Position numbers and translations under genes: made by a program. The notes beneath the pieces were generated by a model, which saw only the letters and a list, made by a program, of their open reading frames with translations, had not been told where the DNA came from and did not search any database. Positions 38,031-45,982 of a DNA stretch of 64,000 bases are shown piece after piece (position 1 is the stretch's first letter; every line of letters begins with the position of its first letter). The stretch spans positions 248,001 to 312,000 of the forward strand of contig NZ_JAENHP010000011.1 in assembly GCF_016834655.1 (NCBI RefSeq), in the 5' to 3' direction. The DNA is from Paractinoplanes ovalisporus (GTDB taxonomy: Bacteria > Actinomycetota > Actinomycetes > Mycobacteriales > Micromonosporaceae).

Positions 38031-39791
38031 TTACTCCGGCTGGATCCCCGCCTGCTTCGCGGTGATCTGGAGTGCGAGGTGCTTGGAGTAGATGCGGACC
38101 CAGGCGAGCGGGCCACCCATGTACCAGAACGCCGGGTGTCCGGTGCGCCGGTACAGTCCGCCGATCTCGCCGTCCTCGCCGATGCCGAGGACGAGCGGGA
38201 GCCGGTCGGCGACCTCGTCGCCGAAGAGCCGGCGAGCCGTCTCGCGCATGTTGCGGTAACCGGTCGCGAGCACGACCAGGTCGGCCTCCAGGGTGCGGCC
38301 GTCCTCCAGTTTGATGCCGTCGGAGGTGAACTCGGCCAGCCCGGATCCCTGAGCCAGCTTGATCTTCCCGTCGGCGATGAGCCCCGAAGCGCCCACGTCG
38401 ATGTAGTAGCCGCCGCCGTAGGCCAGGGCGTAGCCCATCAAGCCGGTGCCGTCGGGGCCGTCGTTGCGCTTGAAGCCGACCGCGTCGAGCGCGGCCAGCA
38501 GGTCGGCGTCCTTGCGGGCGGTGTCCTTCACGCCCTCCTTGGCCATCTCGAGCACCAGCGGCCACGGGGTGCCGGCCGCGAGCAGATCGGCGTACCTGGT
38601 GGGCGGGCCGCCCTCGACGAAGTTGCTGCCGAAGATGGCCGGGATGCCGTGCTGCTGGCTGATGATGTGGGTCGACGACCGTTGCACGAGCGTGACGTCG
38701 GCGCCGGCCTCATAGAGGTCCTGGGCGATGTCGTGGCCGCTGTTGCAGGCGCCGACGACAACGGCCTTGCGCCCGGCCCAGCGACCACCGTCGGTGTGCC
38801 GGCTCGAGTGGTAGCTCTCGCCCTGGTAGATGTCGAGGCCGGGCACGTCGGGCACGTTGGGCTCGCCCGCGGCTCCGGTGGCCAGGATGACGTCGCGCGG
38901 ATGCAGCGCCCGCTCCCCGTCCGGCAGCGCGACCCGCAGCGTCCAGCGGCCGGTCGCTTCGTCGTACGCGCTGGAACGCAGATCGGCCGAGGTCCAGACG
39001 TTGAGCTCCATGGCTGCGGCGTACGACTCGAACCAGTCGGCGATCTTGTCTTTCGGGCAGTAGACGGGCCACGATTCCGGGTACGGCATGTAGGGCAGCG
39101 CGTCGGCCCAGACCGGGTCGTGCAGCACGAGCGAGTGGTAGCGCTTGCGCCAGCCGTCGCCGACCCGCTCGCTCTTCTCCAGGATCAGCGCGTCGACGCC
39201 CATCAGGCCGAGGTTCGCGGCGACGGCGAGACCGCCCTGCCCGGCACCGATCACGACGACGTCGGGGTCGTGGTTCTCATAGCGCACGTGCTCTTCGCGC
39301 TTGTCGCGCCAGTTCCGCGTGGTGGCCTCGTGCCGGGGCCCCTTGGAGCGGTGCGGGCCGATCCGGCGCTCGTGGCCGCGCAGGTCGTCCAGCTCGGTCA
39401 TCAGGGTCCACGCGACCCACTGGCCATTTTCCGGGCGCAGCCGTACGGCTCCCCGGCCGGACCCGAGCGGCGTGGTGAACGTGAGGAAGCCCTCGACCAC
39501 GTCGTCGCCCTGGAAGCGGGGACCGAACTCGGTGGTCATCGTGACATCGGTGAAGGACTCGGGGGTGAGGTGCTCACCGAGCATGGCCGCGACGGCGTCC
39601 CGGCCCCGGTAGGTGCCCAGGTCCCAGGTCAGCGCGAGCAGGTCACGCCACCAGCAGTCGTCGGCGAGCAGCGCGGTGGTGCCCGCGGCGTCGGCGCCCT
39701 CGAGCGCCGCCGTGAATCGGTCGAGCCAGGCGGCGAACGTGGCCTCCGCCGTGACTTCGGTGGTCATGGCCTGATGTGTCTCCGTCGCCAT
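38031..39791 (-). CDS. Flavin monooxygenase (FMO/YUC-like) with N-terminal NTF2-like domain
   Basis: A 586-residue protein. Residues about 15-140 form an NTF2/SnoaL-like domain (FAAWLDRFTAALEGADAAG). Then an FAD-binding motif VVIGAGQGGLAVAANLGL (about 178) and an NAD(P)H motif VVVGACNSGHDIAQDL (about 345) mark a flavin-dependent oxygenase or oxidoreductase; ATGYRNM near the end is the family's conserved ATG motif. Such enzymes hydroxylate heteroatoms or insert oxygen next to ketones (Baeyer-Villiger). ATG at 39791 has GGAAGGG 7 nt upstream; an internal ATG nine codons later is possible. It lies 119 bp upstream of the importer genes in the same direction and diverges from the acyl-CoA dehydrogenase, so it probably oxygenates the imported compound. 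Confidence 0.86.
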   Translation of the reverse strand: MATETHQAMTTEVTAEATFAAWLDRFTAALEGADAAGTTALLADDCWWRDLLALTWDLGTYRGRDAVAAMLGEHLTPESFTDVTMTTEFGPRFQGDDVVEGFLTFTTPLGSGRGAVRLRPENGQWVAWTLMTELDDLRGHERRIGPHRSKGPRHEATTRNWRDKREEHVRYENHDPDVVVIGAGQGGLAVAANLGLMGVDALILEKSERVGDGWRKRYHSLVLHDPVWADALPYMPYPESWPVYCPKDKIADWFESYAAAMELNVWTSADLRSSAYDEATGRWTLRVALPDGERALHPRDVILATGAAGEPNVPDVPGLDIYQGESYHSSRHTDGGRWAGRKAVVVGACNSGHDIAQDLYEAGADVTLVQRSSTHIISQQHGIPAIFGSNFVEGGPPTRYADLLAAGTPWPLVLEMAKEGVKDTARKDADLLAALDAVGFKRNDGPDGTGLMGYALAYGGGYYIDVGASGLIADGKIKLAQGSGLAEFTSDGIKLEDGRTLEADLVVLATGYRNMRETARRLFGDEVADRLPLVLGIGEDGEIGGLYRRTGHPAFWYMGGPLAWVRIYSKHLALQITAKQAGIQPE

Positions 39792-39927
39792 TGACGCGCC
39801 CTTCCCGTCCGTATCAGAGTGGTACGGCCCGAGCGATCGCTCGGTAGGTGAGAGTGTGGACCTTCAATAACGTGAGAAGCAACACTCCCGGAAACTTTTT
39901 CGCCATCGGATCGACACAACCGGTGAG

Positions 39928-41097
39928 GTGCCCGTGACCAGCCACATCGACGATCTTGTCGCCCGGACGCGGGCCTTCATCGAGTCCCGGGTGATCCCCG
40001 TCGAGGACGAATCGGACGGCGATGTCGCGCTGGCCGGCGGGGAGAAATTGCGCGTCTCGCTCCAGGAGAGCGCCCGGCGGGAAGGCCTCTTCGTCCCGCA
40101 CGCTCCCATCGCGTACGGGGGAATGGGTCTGGGCATGGCCGACCGCGCGCCGGTCTTCGAGGCGGCCGGGCGCTCCCTGTTCGGCCCGATGGCGCTGAAC
40201 ATCAACGCGCCCGACGAGGGCAACCTGCACCTGCTCGACCAGGTCGCCTCCCCCGCCCAGCGCGAGCGCTATCTGGAGCCGCTGGCCCGCGGCGAGCAGC
40301 GCTCGGCGTTCGCGATGACCGAGCCCCCGCCCGGCGCCGGCTCCGACCCGGCCGCGCTGAGCACCCGCGCCCGGCCCGACGGCGGCGGATGGCTGATCAC
40401 CGGCCGTAAGAAGTTCATCACCGGGGCCGACGGGGCCGGGTTCTTCATCGTCATGGCCCGCACCTCGGAGTCGGCGACGATGTTCCTGGTTCCGGCCGGC
40501 CGCCCCGGAATCCGCCTGGTCCGGCACGTGTCCACCATGGACAAGTCGATGCTCGGTGGCCACTGCGAGCTGGAGCTGACCGACGTGCGGGTCGGGCCGG
40601 ACGATGTGCTGGGCGAGGTCGATCAGGGCTTCCGCTATGCCCAGGTGCGGCTCGGCCCGGCCCGGATGACCCACGTCATGCGCTGGCTCGGCGCCGCCCA
40701 GCGGGCCCACGAGACGGCGGTGGCCTACGTCAGCGAGCGCACCGCCTGGGGCCGGCCCCTCGCGCGGCAGGGCATGGTCGAGCTGATGACCGCCGACAAC
40801 GAGATCGACCTGGCCGCGACCCGCGCCCTGCTGCTGACCGCCTGTCACGCCCTCGACGCCGGTCGGCCCGCCCGCGAGGAGACGTCGCTGGCCAAGGTCT
40901 TCGGCGCCGAGGCCCTGCACCGGGTGACCGACCGCGCGGTCCAGATGTGCGGCGGCGCCGGCGTCTCGGCCGACCTGCCGGTGGCGCGGATCGCCCGCGA
41001 GATCCGGCCGTTCCGCATCTACGACGGGCCCTCCGAGGTGCACCGCATGTCCCTCGCCCGCCGGGCCGCACGGCGTTATGGCGCACCGCTCGCCTGA
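39928..41097 (+). CDS. Acyl-CoA dehydrogenase, ACAD10/11-like
   Basis: A 389-residue flavoprotein dehydrogenase. It has the FAD-loop motif FAMTEPPPGAGSDPA, GRKKFITGADGAGF, the central helix bundle (AAQRAHETAVAYVSERTAWGRPLARQG is given here in part: ERTAWGRPL) and MCGGAGVSADLPVARIAREIRPFRIYDGPSEVHRMSLA near the end, seen at residues about 335-375. This pattern is that of the ACAD10/11 group, which work with APH-type kinases on 4-hydroxyacyl-CoAs; such a kinase is encoded at 30228-31217. The start is GTG 39928 or GTG 39934; GAGG five nucleotides before the latter favours it slightly. It diverges from the monooxygenase across a 136-bp promoter gap. Confidence 0.87.
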   Translation: MPVTSHIDDLVARTRAFIESRVIPVEDESDGDVALAGGEKLRVSLQESARREGLFVPHAPIAYGGMGLGMADRAPVFEAAGRSLFGPMALNINAPDEGNLHLLDQVASPAQRERYLEPLARGEQRSAFAMTEPPPGAGSDPAALSTRARPDGGGWLITGRKKFITGADGAGFFIVMARTSESATMFLVPAGRPGIRLVRHVSTMDKSMLGGHCELELTDVRVGPDDVLGEVDQGFRYAQVRLGPARMTHVMRWLGAAQRAHETAVAYVSERTAWGRPLARQGMVELMTADNEIDLAATRALLLTACHALDAGRPAREETSLAKVFGAEALHRVTDRAVQMCGGAGVSADLPVARIAREIRPFRIYDGPSEVHRMSLARRAARRYGAPLA

Positions 41098-41162
41098 CAG
41101 CCCCCGGAGCCCGGACGCGTCGCAGGGCCGCACCCCTTGACGCCGACGCACACCTGAGCCGC

Positions 41163-41310
41163 GCCACCACCCGCCCGGCCACGCCCGCCGCCGCAGCCTG
41201 AACTCCGCCACCACCCGCCCGGCCACGCCCGCCGCCGCAGCCTGAACTCCGCCACCACCCGCCCGGCCACGCCCGCCGCCGCAGCCTGAACTGCGACACC
41301 ACTCGCCCGC
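41163..41310 (+). repeat. 44-bp direct repeats, 3.3 copies, downstream of the acyl-CoA dehydrogenase
   Basis: GCCACCACCCGCCCGGCC starts at 41163, 41207 and 41251, and a degraded copy follows at about 41295. The three full units are almost identical and contiguous, so there are no spacers as in CRISPR. The units are very C-rich on the plus strand. They may be a recombination by-product or a polymorphic locus. Confidence 0.88.
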
Positions 41311-41313
41311 TCC

Positions 41314-41328
41314 TGTGAAGCGCTTACA
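41314..41328. promoter_or_regulatory. LacI-type operator O1 (AGCGCT core)
   Basis: TGTGAAGCGCTTACA is a near-perfect palindrome about an AAGCGCTT centre, the form bound by LacI-family regulators. It is one of three in the 200 bp before the binding-protein gene. The regulator encoded at 45983 is the likely binder. Confidence 0.65.
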
Positions 41329-41423
41329 GTCGGGCGGCACCCGCACACCGCCGGCATGTTTCGAGCGGGTAACCCCAATTCGCCTCCACCCCTTGCGGGA
41401 GACACAACCCGTGCCCTAATTTT

Positions 41424-41438
41424 TGTAAGCGCTTCATC
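41424..41438. promoter_or_regulatory. LacI-type operator O2 (AGCGCT core)
   Basis: TGTAAGCGCTTCATC is the O1 sequence in the other orientation and lies 110 bp after O1, just past an AT-rich TAATTTTTG run that could be part of the promoter. Confidence 0.65.
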
Positions 41439-41486
41439 AGAACGGCGCCAACTCACCTTTACGACAACGCAACCTGCCGCTTCACC

Positions 41487-41500
41487 GGTGAAGCGCTTGC
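41487..41500. promoter_or_regulatory. LacI-type operator O3 (AGCGCT core)
   Basis: GGTGAAGCGCTTGC shares the core AAGCGCTT and lies 63 bp after O2. It ends 16 bp before the start codon, in the transcribed leader, so a bound repressor would block initiation or elongation. Confidence 0.65.
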
Positions 41501-41516
41501 GATTTTGGAGAAGACC

Positions 41517-42788
41517 ATGAGAGTGCGGAAGCTGTTGGCGGGCTCGCTCGCCGGCGTCCTGCTGGCGGCGGTCACGGCCTGCGGCGGCGGCGAATCGGGC
41601 GGGTCCGACGGAACGACGCTGGTCGTCAAGACGTTCGGCCAGTTCGGCTATGACGAGCTCTACAAGCAGTACGAGTCGTCCCACCCCGGCATCAAGATCA
41701 AGGAAGAGAACATCGCCAAGCTCGGCGACTACAGCCCCAAACTCCAGCAGTGGCTGGCCGCCGGCAGCGGCGCGGGCGACGTGGTCGCGATCGAGGAGGG
41801 CGTCCTCGTCCAGTTCATGGGCCAGCCCGACAAGTTCGTCAACCTGCTCGACCACGGCGCCGGCGAACTGAAGGGCAACTTCCTCGACTGGAAGTGGCAG
41901 CAGGCCCTCACCCGCGACGGCAGCAAACTGGTCGGCCTCGGCACCGACGTCGGCGCCCAGGGCATGTGCTACCGCACCGACCTCTTCGAGAAGGCGGGGC
42001 TGCCCACCGACCGCGACGAGGTCGGCAAGCTGTGGCCGACCTGGGACGCCTACCTCGCGACGGGTCAGAAGTTCGTGGCCGCCAACAAGGACGCCGGCTT
42101 CTTCGACTCGGCGGGCAACATCTACACGAACATCCTCATGCAGCAGGGCGACCACACCTACTACGACACCGACAACAAGCTGGTCATCGACAGCAACCCG
42201 GGCGTCAAGACGGCCTGGGACCAGGCCACGCAGATGATCGCGGCCGGGCTCTCGGCCGACATCGCCGCCTACAGCCCGCAGTGGAACGCCGGCTTCAAGA
42301 ACGGCAAGTTCGCGACCATCCCGTGCCCGTCGTGGATGCTGGCCACCATCGAGAAGCAGGCCGGTCCCGAGAACGCCGGAAAGTGGGATGTGGCCAAGGT
42401 TCCGGGCACCGGCGCCGTACGCGGTGGGTCGTTCCTGGCCGTGCCGACGCAGAGCAAGCACCAGGCCGAGGCGGCCGAGCTGGCCAAGTTCCTGACCTCG
42501 CCCGAGGGGCAGACCGCCGCGTTCACGAGCAAGAACAACTTCCCGTCGTCGCCGCAGGCCATCGACGACACCGCCGTGCAGTCGGCGACCAACAAGTACT
42601 TCAACGACGCGCCCGTCGGCAAGATCTTCGGCGACAGCGTCAAGGCGCTCAAGCCGGTCTACCTGGGCCCGAACAACCTGGCCATCGGTGACCGGGTGAC
42701 CGCCGCCCTGACCGCGGTGGAGCAGGACAAGCTCTCGGCCGACGCGGCCTGGGCCAAGGCCCTCGAAGACGCCAAGCGCGCGGGCTGA
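41517..42788 (+). CDS. Oligosaccharide-binding lipoprotein of ABC importer, CebE-like
   Basis: A 423-residue family 1 extracellular solute-binding protein. The signal peptide MRVRKLLAGSLAGVLLAAVTACGGG has a lipobox Cys near residue 22. The mature part begins TTLVVKTFGQFGYDELYKQYE, like CebE-type cellobiose/cellotriose receptors. ATG at 41517 is preferred to an in-frame TTG four codons earlier because GGAGAAG precedes the ATG. It heads a five-gene set: binding protein, two permeases, GH1 beta-glucosidase and, 67 bp on, a LacI regulator. The ATPase is not in the set, as usual for such actinobacterial importers, which share MsiK. Three AGCGCT operators precede it. Beta-glucosides such as cellobiose are the likely ligands, inferred from the GH1 enzyme. 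Confidence 0.9.
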   Translation: MRVRKLLAGSLAGVLLAAVTACGGGESGGSDGTTLVVKTFGQFGYDELYKQYESSHPGIKIKEENIAKLGDYSPKLQQWLAAGSGAGDVVAIEEGVLVQFMGQPDKFVNLLDHGAGELKGNFLDWKWQQALTRDGSKLVGLGTDVGAQGMCYRTDLFEKAGLPTDRDEVGKLWPTWDAYLATGQKFVAANKDAGFFDSAGNIYTNILMQQGDHTYYDTDNKLVIDSNPGVKTAWDQATQMIAAGLSADIAAYSPQWNAGFKNGKFATIPCPSWMLATIEKQAGPENAGKWDVAKVPGTGAVRGGSFLAVPTQSKHQAEAAELAKFLTSPEGQTAAFTSKNNFPSSPQAIDDTAVQSATNKYFNDAPVGKIFGDSVKALKPVYLGPNNLAIGDRVTAALTAVEQDKLSADAAWAKALEDAKRAG

Positions 42789-42848
42789 CGTACGGGCGGC
42801 GTCCGCGACCGGCGGGCGCCGCCCCCGAGGAAACTAAGGACTGACCTG

Positions 42849-43808
42849 ATGGTGGCCCCATTGCGGACCTCCGCCCCCGGCAACCAGGACCCGGTTCCCG
42901 TACGGGCGCAGCACCGCCTCCGCCTCTGGGACCGGTGGGACCGCCGCGTCTCGCCGTACCTGTTCATCGCCCCGTTCTTCGTCCTGTACGCGATTTTCGG
43001 GCTCTATCCGCTGGGCTTCACCGCGTGGGTGTCGCTGCACGAGTGGGGCATCGCCGGCCAGGCCGGTTTTGTCGGCGCCGACAACTACGTCCGGCTGTTC
43101 GGCGACCCCGACTTCTGGAACGCCGTCGTCAACACGGTCGGCATGTTCATCATGTCGACCGTCCCCCAGCTGCTGATCGCGCTGATCCTGGCCAGTCTGC
43201 TCAACCAGAAGCTACGCGGGGTGACGCTGTTCCGGCTGGGCGTGCTGGCGCCGATCGTCACCTCGGTGGCGGCCGTGGGCATCATGTTCAGCCAGATCTT
43301 CGACCGCGACGCCGGGCTCGCCAACGGCCTGCTCGGGCTGGTCGGGGTGAGCCCGATCGACTGGCGGGCCGACCGGCTGCCGTCCTGGTTCGCCATCTCG
43401 ACGATGGTCGACTGGCGCTGGACCGGCTACAACGCGCTGATCTACCTGGCCGCCATGCAGGCCGTGCCGGCCGTGCTCTACGAGGCCGCGGTCGTCGACG
43501 GCGCCTCCAAGGTGCGGCAGTTCTTCTCCATCACGGTCCCGATGATCCGGCCCACGCTGATCTTCACGGTGATCGTGTCGACCATCGGCGGGCTGCAGCT
43601 GTTCACCGAGCCGCTGATCTTCGGGTCGGGCGACTACGCGATCCTCGGCGGCAGCCTGCGCCAGTTCCAGACGGTGTCGATGTACATGTTCGAGAACGCG
43701 TTCCGCAACTTCGACTACGGCTACGGCTCGGCCGTCGCGCTGATGATCTTCCTGATGATCGTCGTGGTCGCCGCCGTCAACTACCTGATCTCCCGGAGGA
43801 TGCGGTGA
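42849..43808 (+). CDS. ABC sugar permease, CebF-like (MalF family)
   Basis: A 319-residue permease with six hydrophobic segments: YLFIAPFFVLYAIFGLYPLG begins the first at about 38. The cytoplasmic EAA loop EAAVVDGASKVRQFFSITVP, which contacts the ATPase, is near residue 218. It follows the binding-protein gene by 60 bp and overlaps the second permease by 4 bp (GTGA at 43805). Together the two permeases form the channel for the sugar brought by the upstream lipoprotein. ATG at 42849 follows GAGGAAACTAAGGACTG, in which AAGGA lies about 8 nt upstream. Confidence 0.9.
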   Translation: MVAPLRTSAPGNQDPVPVRAQHRLRLWDRWDRRVSPYLFIAPFFVLYAIFGLYPLGFTAWVSLHEWGIAGQAGFVGADNYVRLFGDPDFWNAVVNTVGMFIMSTVPQLLIALILASLLNQKLRGVTLFRLGVLAPIVTSVAAVGIMFSQIFDRDAGLANGLLGLVGVSPIDWRADRLPSWFAISTMVDWRWTGYNALIYLAAMQAVPAVLYEAAVVDGASKVRQFFSITVPMIRPTLIFTVIVSTIGGLQLFTEPLIFGSGDYAILGGSLRQFQTVSMYMFENAFRNFDYGYGSAVALMIFLMIVVVAAVNYLISRRMR

Positions 43809-44632
43809 CCGAACGCCGGGCCAGTCCGCTGGTCTACATCTCGCTGCTGGCGGCCGTCGCGCTGTCGGTCTTCCCGCTCTACTGGCTGTTCGTCATCGCG
43901 ACCCGCTCCAACGACGTGATCGGCGACTGGCCGCCGCCGCTGACCCCGGGCGGCAATCTCGGCGACAACCTGGGCCGCCTGTTCGGCACCGAGGAGGCGT
44001 ACTTCCTCAAAGGCATGGTGAACTCGGCGATCTCGGCCGTCGTGGTCACCGTCGCGGTGGTCTTCTTCAGCTCGCTGGCCGGGTTCGCCTTCGCCAAGCT
44101 GCGGTTCCGCGGCCGCAACGCCCTGCTGCTGGTCATCCTGGCCACCATGATGATCCCGGTGCAGATGGGCATCATCCCGCTCTACATGATCATGGTGAAG
44201 CTGGGCTGGCAGAACCAGCTCCAGGCCGTCGTCGTGCCGTTCCTGGTCTCCGCGTTCGGGGTGTTCCTGATGCGCCAGTACGCCGAACGGGCCGTGCCCG
44301 ACGAGCTGGTCGAGGCGGCGGTGGTGGACGGCAGCTCGACGTTCCGGACGTTCTGGTCGGTCGTGCTGCCCGCGTTGCGCCCCGGCGCGGCGGTGCTCGG
44401 CCTGCTCACGTTCATGGGCACCTGGAACGAATTCCTGTGGCCCCTGGCGGTTCTGGAGGCCGACAACCCGACCGTGCAGGTCTCGCTCAGTCAGCTGTCG
44501 ACGGCGTACTACACCGACTACACGCTCATGTTCGCGGGCGCGCTGGTGGCGATCCTGCCGCTGCTGTTCGTCTTCATCGCGTTCGGGCGGCAGATCATCG
44601 GCGGCATCATGGAAGGCGCGGTCAAGGCGTGA
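43805..44632 (+). CDS. ABC sugar permease, CebG-like (MalG family)
   Basis: A 275-residue permease, begun at GTG 43805 which overlaps the partner's stop; the longer frame to 42935 is inside that gene. It has six hydrophobic segments, the MalG-type MMIPVQMGIIPLYMIM region and the EAA loop ELVEAAVVDGSSTFRTFWSVVLP near residue 175-195. The stop overlaps the GTG of the beta-glucosidase by 4 bp, so import and hydrolysis of the sugar are produced together. Confidence 0.9.
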   Translation: MTERRASPLVYISLLAAVALSVFPLYWLFVIATRSNDVIGDWPPPLTPGGNLGDNLGRLFGTEEAYFLKGMVNSAISAVVVTVAVVFFSSLAGFAFAKLRFRGRNALLLVILATMMIPVQMGIIPLYMIMVKLGWQNQLQAVVVPFLVSAFGVFLMRQYAERAVPDELVEAAVVDGSSTFRTFWSVVLPALRPGAAVLGLLTFMGTWNEFLWPLAVLEADNPTVQVSLSQLSTAYYTDYTLMFAGALVAILPLLFVFIAFGRQIIGGIMEGAVKA

Positions 44633-45915
44633 AGGACTTTCTCTGGGGCGCGGCCACGTCGGCCTACCAGATCGAGGGCGCGGTCGCCGAGGACGGCCGG
44701 GCACCGTCCATCTGGGACACTTTCGCCGCCGAACCGGGCCGGGTCGACAACGGTGACACCGGTGACCAGGCCGCCGGCCATTACCACCGGTGGCGCGACG
44801 ACATCGAGCTGATGACCGAGCTGGGGCTGGGCGCCTATCGCTTCTCCGTCGCCTGGCCGCGCGTCGACCCGTACGGGAAAGGGGTCGTCAACACGAAGGG
44901 GCTCGACTTCTACCAGCGGCTGGTCGATGCGTTGCTGGACAAGGGAATCGAGCCGTGGCCGACGCTCTATCACTGGGACCTGCCGCAGACCCTGGAGGAC
45001 GCGGGCGGCTGGCCCGAACGGGACACCGCCGCCCGTTTCGCCGACTACGCCGCCATCGTGCACGACGCGTTGGCCGACCGGGTGACGCACTGGACCACGC
45101 TGAACGAGCCGTGGTGCTCGGCCTTCCTGGGCTACGGGACGGGCCGGCACGCTCCGGGCCGTCAAGAGCCGCTTGCTTCCGTACGGGCGGCCCACCACCT
45201 GCTGCTGGCCCACGGCCTGGCGGCGGCCCGGATGAGCGGCTCCCGGGTCGGGATCACGCTCAACCTCACCCACGTGGCCCCGCTCGGCCCAGCCGACGTG
45301 GAAGCGGCCCGGCGCGTCGACGGCATGCAGAACCGGATTTTCCTCGATCCCCTGCTGCGCGGGCACTACCCGGACGACCTGCCGATCGACCTCGGCCACG
45401 TGCGTGACGGTGACTTGAAGACGATCGCGGCGCCGCTGGACTTCCTCGGCGTCAACTACTACACCCCGATGACCGTCACGACGACCGTCCGACCGGCTCC
45501 TACGGCGTACGTGGGCTGTGAAGATGTCGTGCAGGTGGACCGGGGGCTTCCCCGCACGTCGATCGGCTGGGAGATCGACGCCGGCGGGCTGCGCGATCTG
45601 CTGCTGCGGCTGCGCGACGACTATCCGGGTACCGATCTCTACATCACCGAGAACGGCGCCGCCTTCGACGCCCCGGTGCACGACCACGACCGCATCGCCT
45701 ATCTGCACGACCACCTGCGCGCCGTCCGCGAGGCGGTCGCCGCCGGGGTGCCGCTCCGGGGCTACTTCGCCTGGTCGCTGCTCGACAACTTCGAATGGTC
45801 GTACGGGTACGCGCAACGGTTCGGGCTGGTCCACGTCGACTACGCCACCCAACACCGTACGGTCAAGGACAGCGGCCGCTGGTACCGCGACGTGATCCGG
45901 CGGTCGGGGCGGTGA
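44629..45915 (+). CDS. GH1 beta-glucosidase
   Basis: A 428-residue family 1 glycoside hydrolase without signal peptide, so it acts in the cytoplasm on imported beta-glucosides. The start VKDFLWGAATSAYQIEGA matches the family N-terminus exactly at GTG 44629, which overlaps the permease stop by 4 bp. The acid/base Glu160 is in TLNEPW and the nucleophile Glu341 in YITENG. Further conserved parts are YHWDLPQTLEDAGGW and the WSLLDNFEWSYGY end. In Streptomyces the same gene (bglC) lies next to cebEFG and releases glucose from cellobiose, while keeping the inducer level low. Confidence 0.93.
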   Translation: MKDFLWGAATSAYQIEGAVAEDGRAPSIWDTFAAEPGRVDNGDTGDQAAGHYHRWRDDIELMTELGLGAYRFSVAWPRVDPYGKGVVNTKGLDFYQRLVDALLDKGIEPWPTLYHWDLPQTLEDAGGWPERDTAARFADYAAIVHDALADRVTHWTTLNEPWCSAFLGYGTGRHAPGRQEPLASVRAAHHLLLAHGLAAARMSGSRVGITLNLTHVAPLGPADVEAARRVDGMQNRIFLDPLLRGHYPDDLPIDLGHVRDGDLKTIAAPLDFLGVNYYTPMTVTTTVRPAPTAYVGCEDVVQVDRGLPRTSIGWEIDAGGLRDLLLRLRDDYPGTDLYITENGAAFDAPVHDHDRIAYLHDHLRAVREAVAAGVPLRGYFAWSLLDNFEWSYGYAQRFGLVHVDYATQHRTVKDSGRWYRDVIRRSGR

Positions 45916-45924
45916 GCGCTTACC
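45911..45924. promoter_or_regulatory. LacI-type operator O4 before the regulator gene
   Basis: GGTGAGCGCTTACC has the AGCGCT core and near dyad symmetry. It overlaps the stop codon of the beta-glucosidase and lies 59 bp before the LacI start, which suits autoregulation. Confidence 0.6.
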
Positions 45925-45982
45925 GCGTTGATAGTCTCGGCTGGCACCGACGCCACGGCACCGCAGGGGGAACGCGCCCAGC

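Larger units (their letters stand above)
41098..41516. other. Intergenic region with repeats and operators
   Basis: This 419-bp stretch has no gene. Its left part holds three 44-bp direct repeats and its right part three AGCGCT-core operators; both are listed separately. The right 200 bp must include the promoter of the beta-glucoside operon, with the last operator ending 16 bp before the start codon. Confidence 0.75.
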
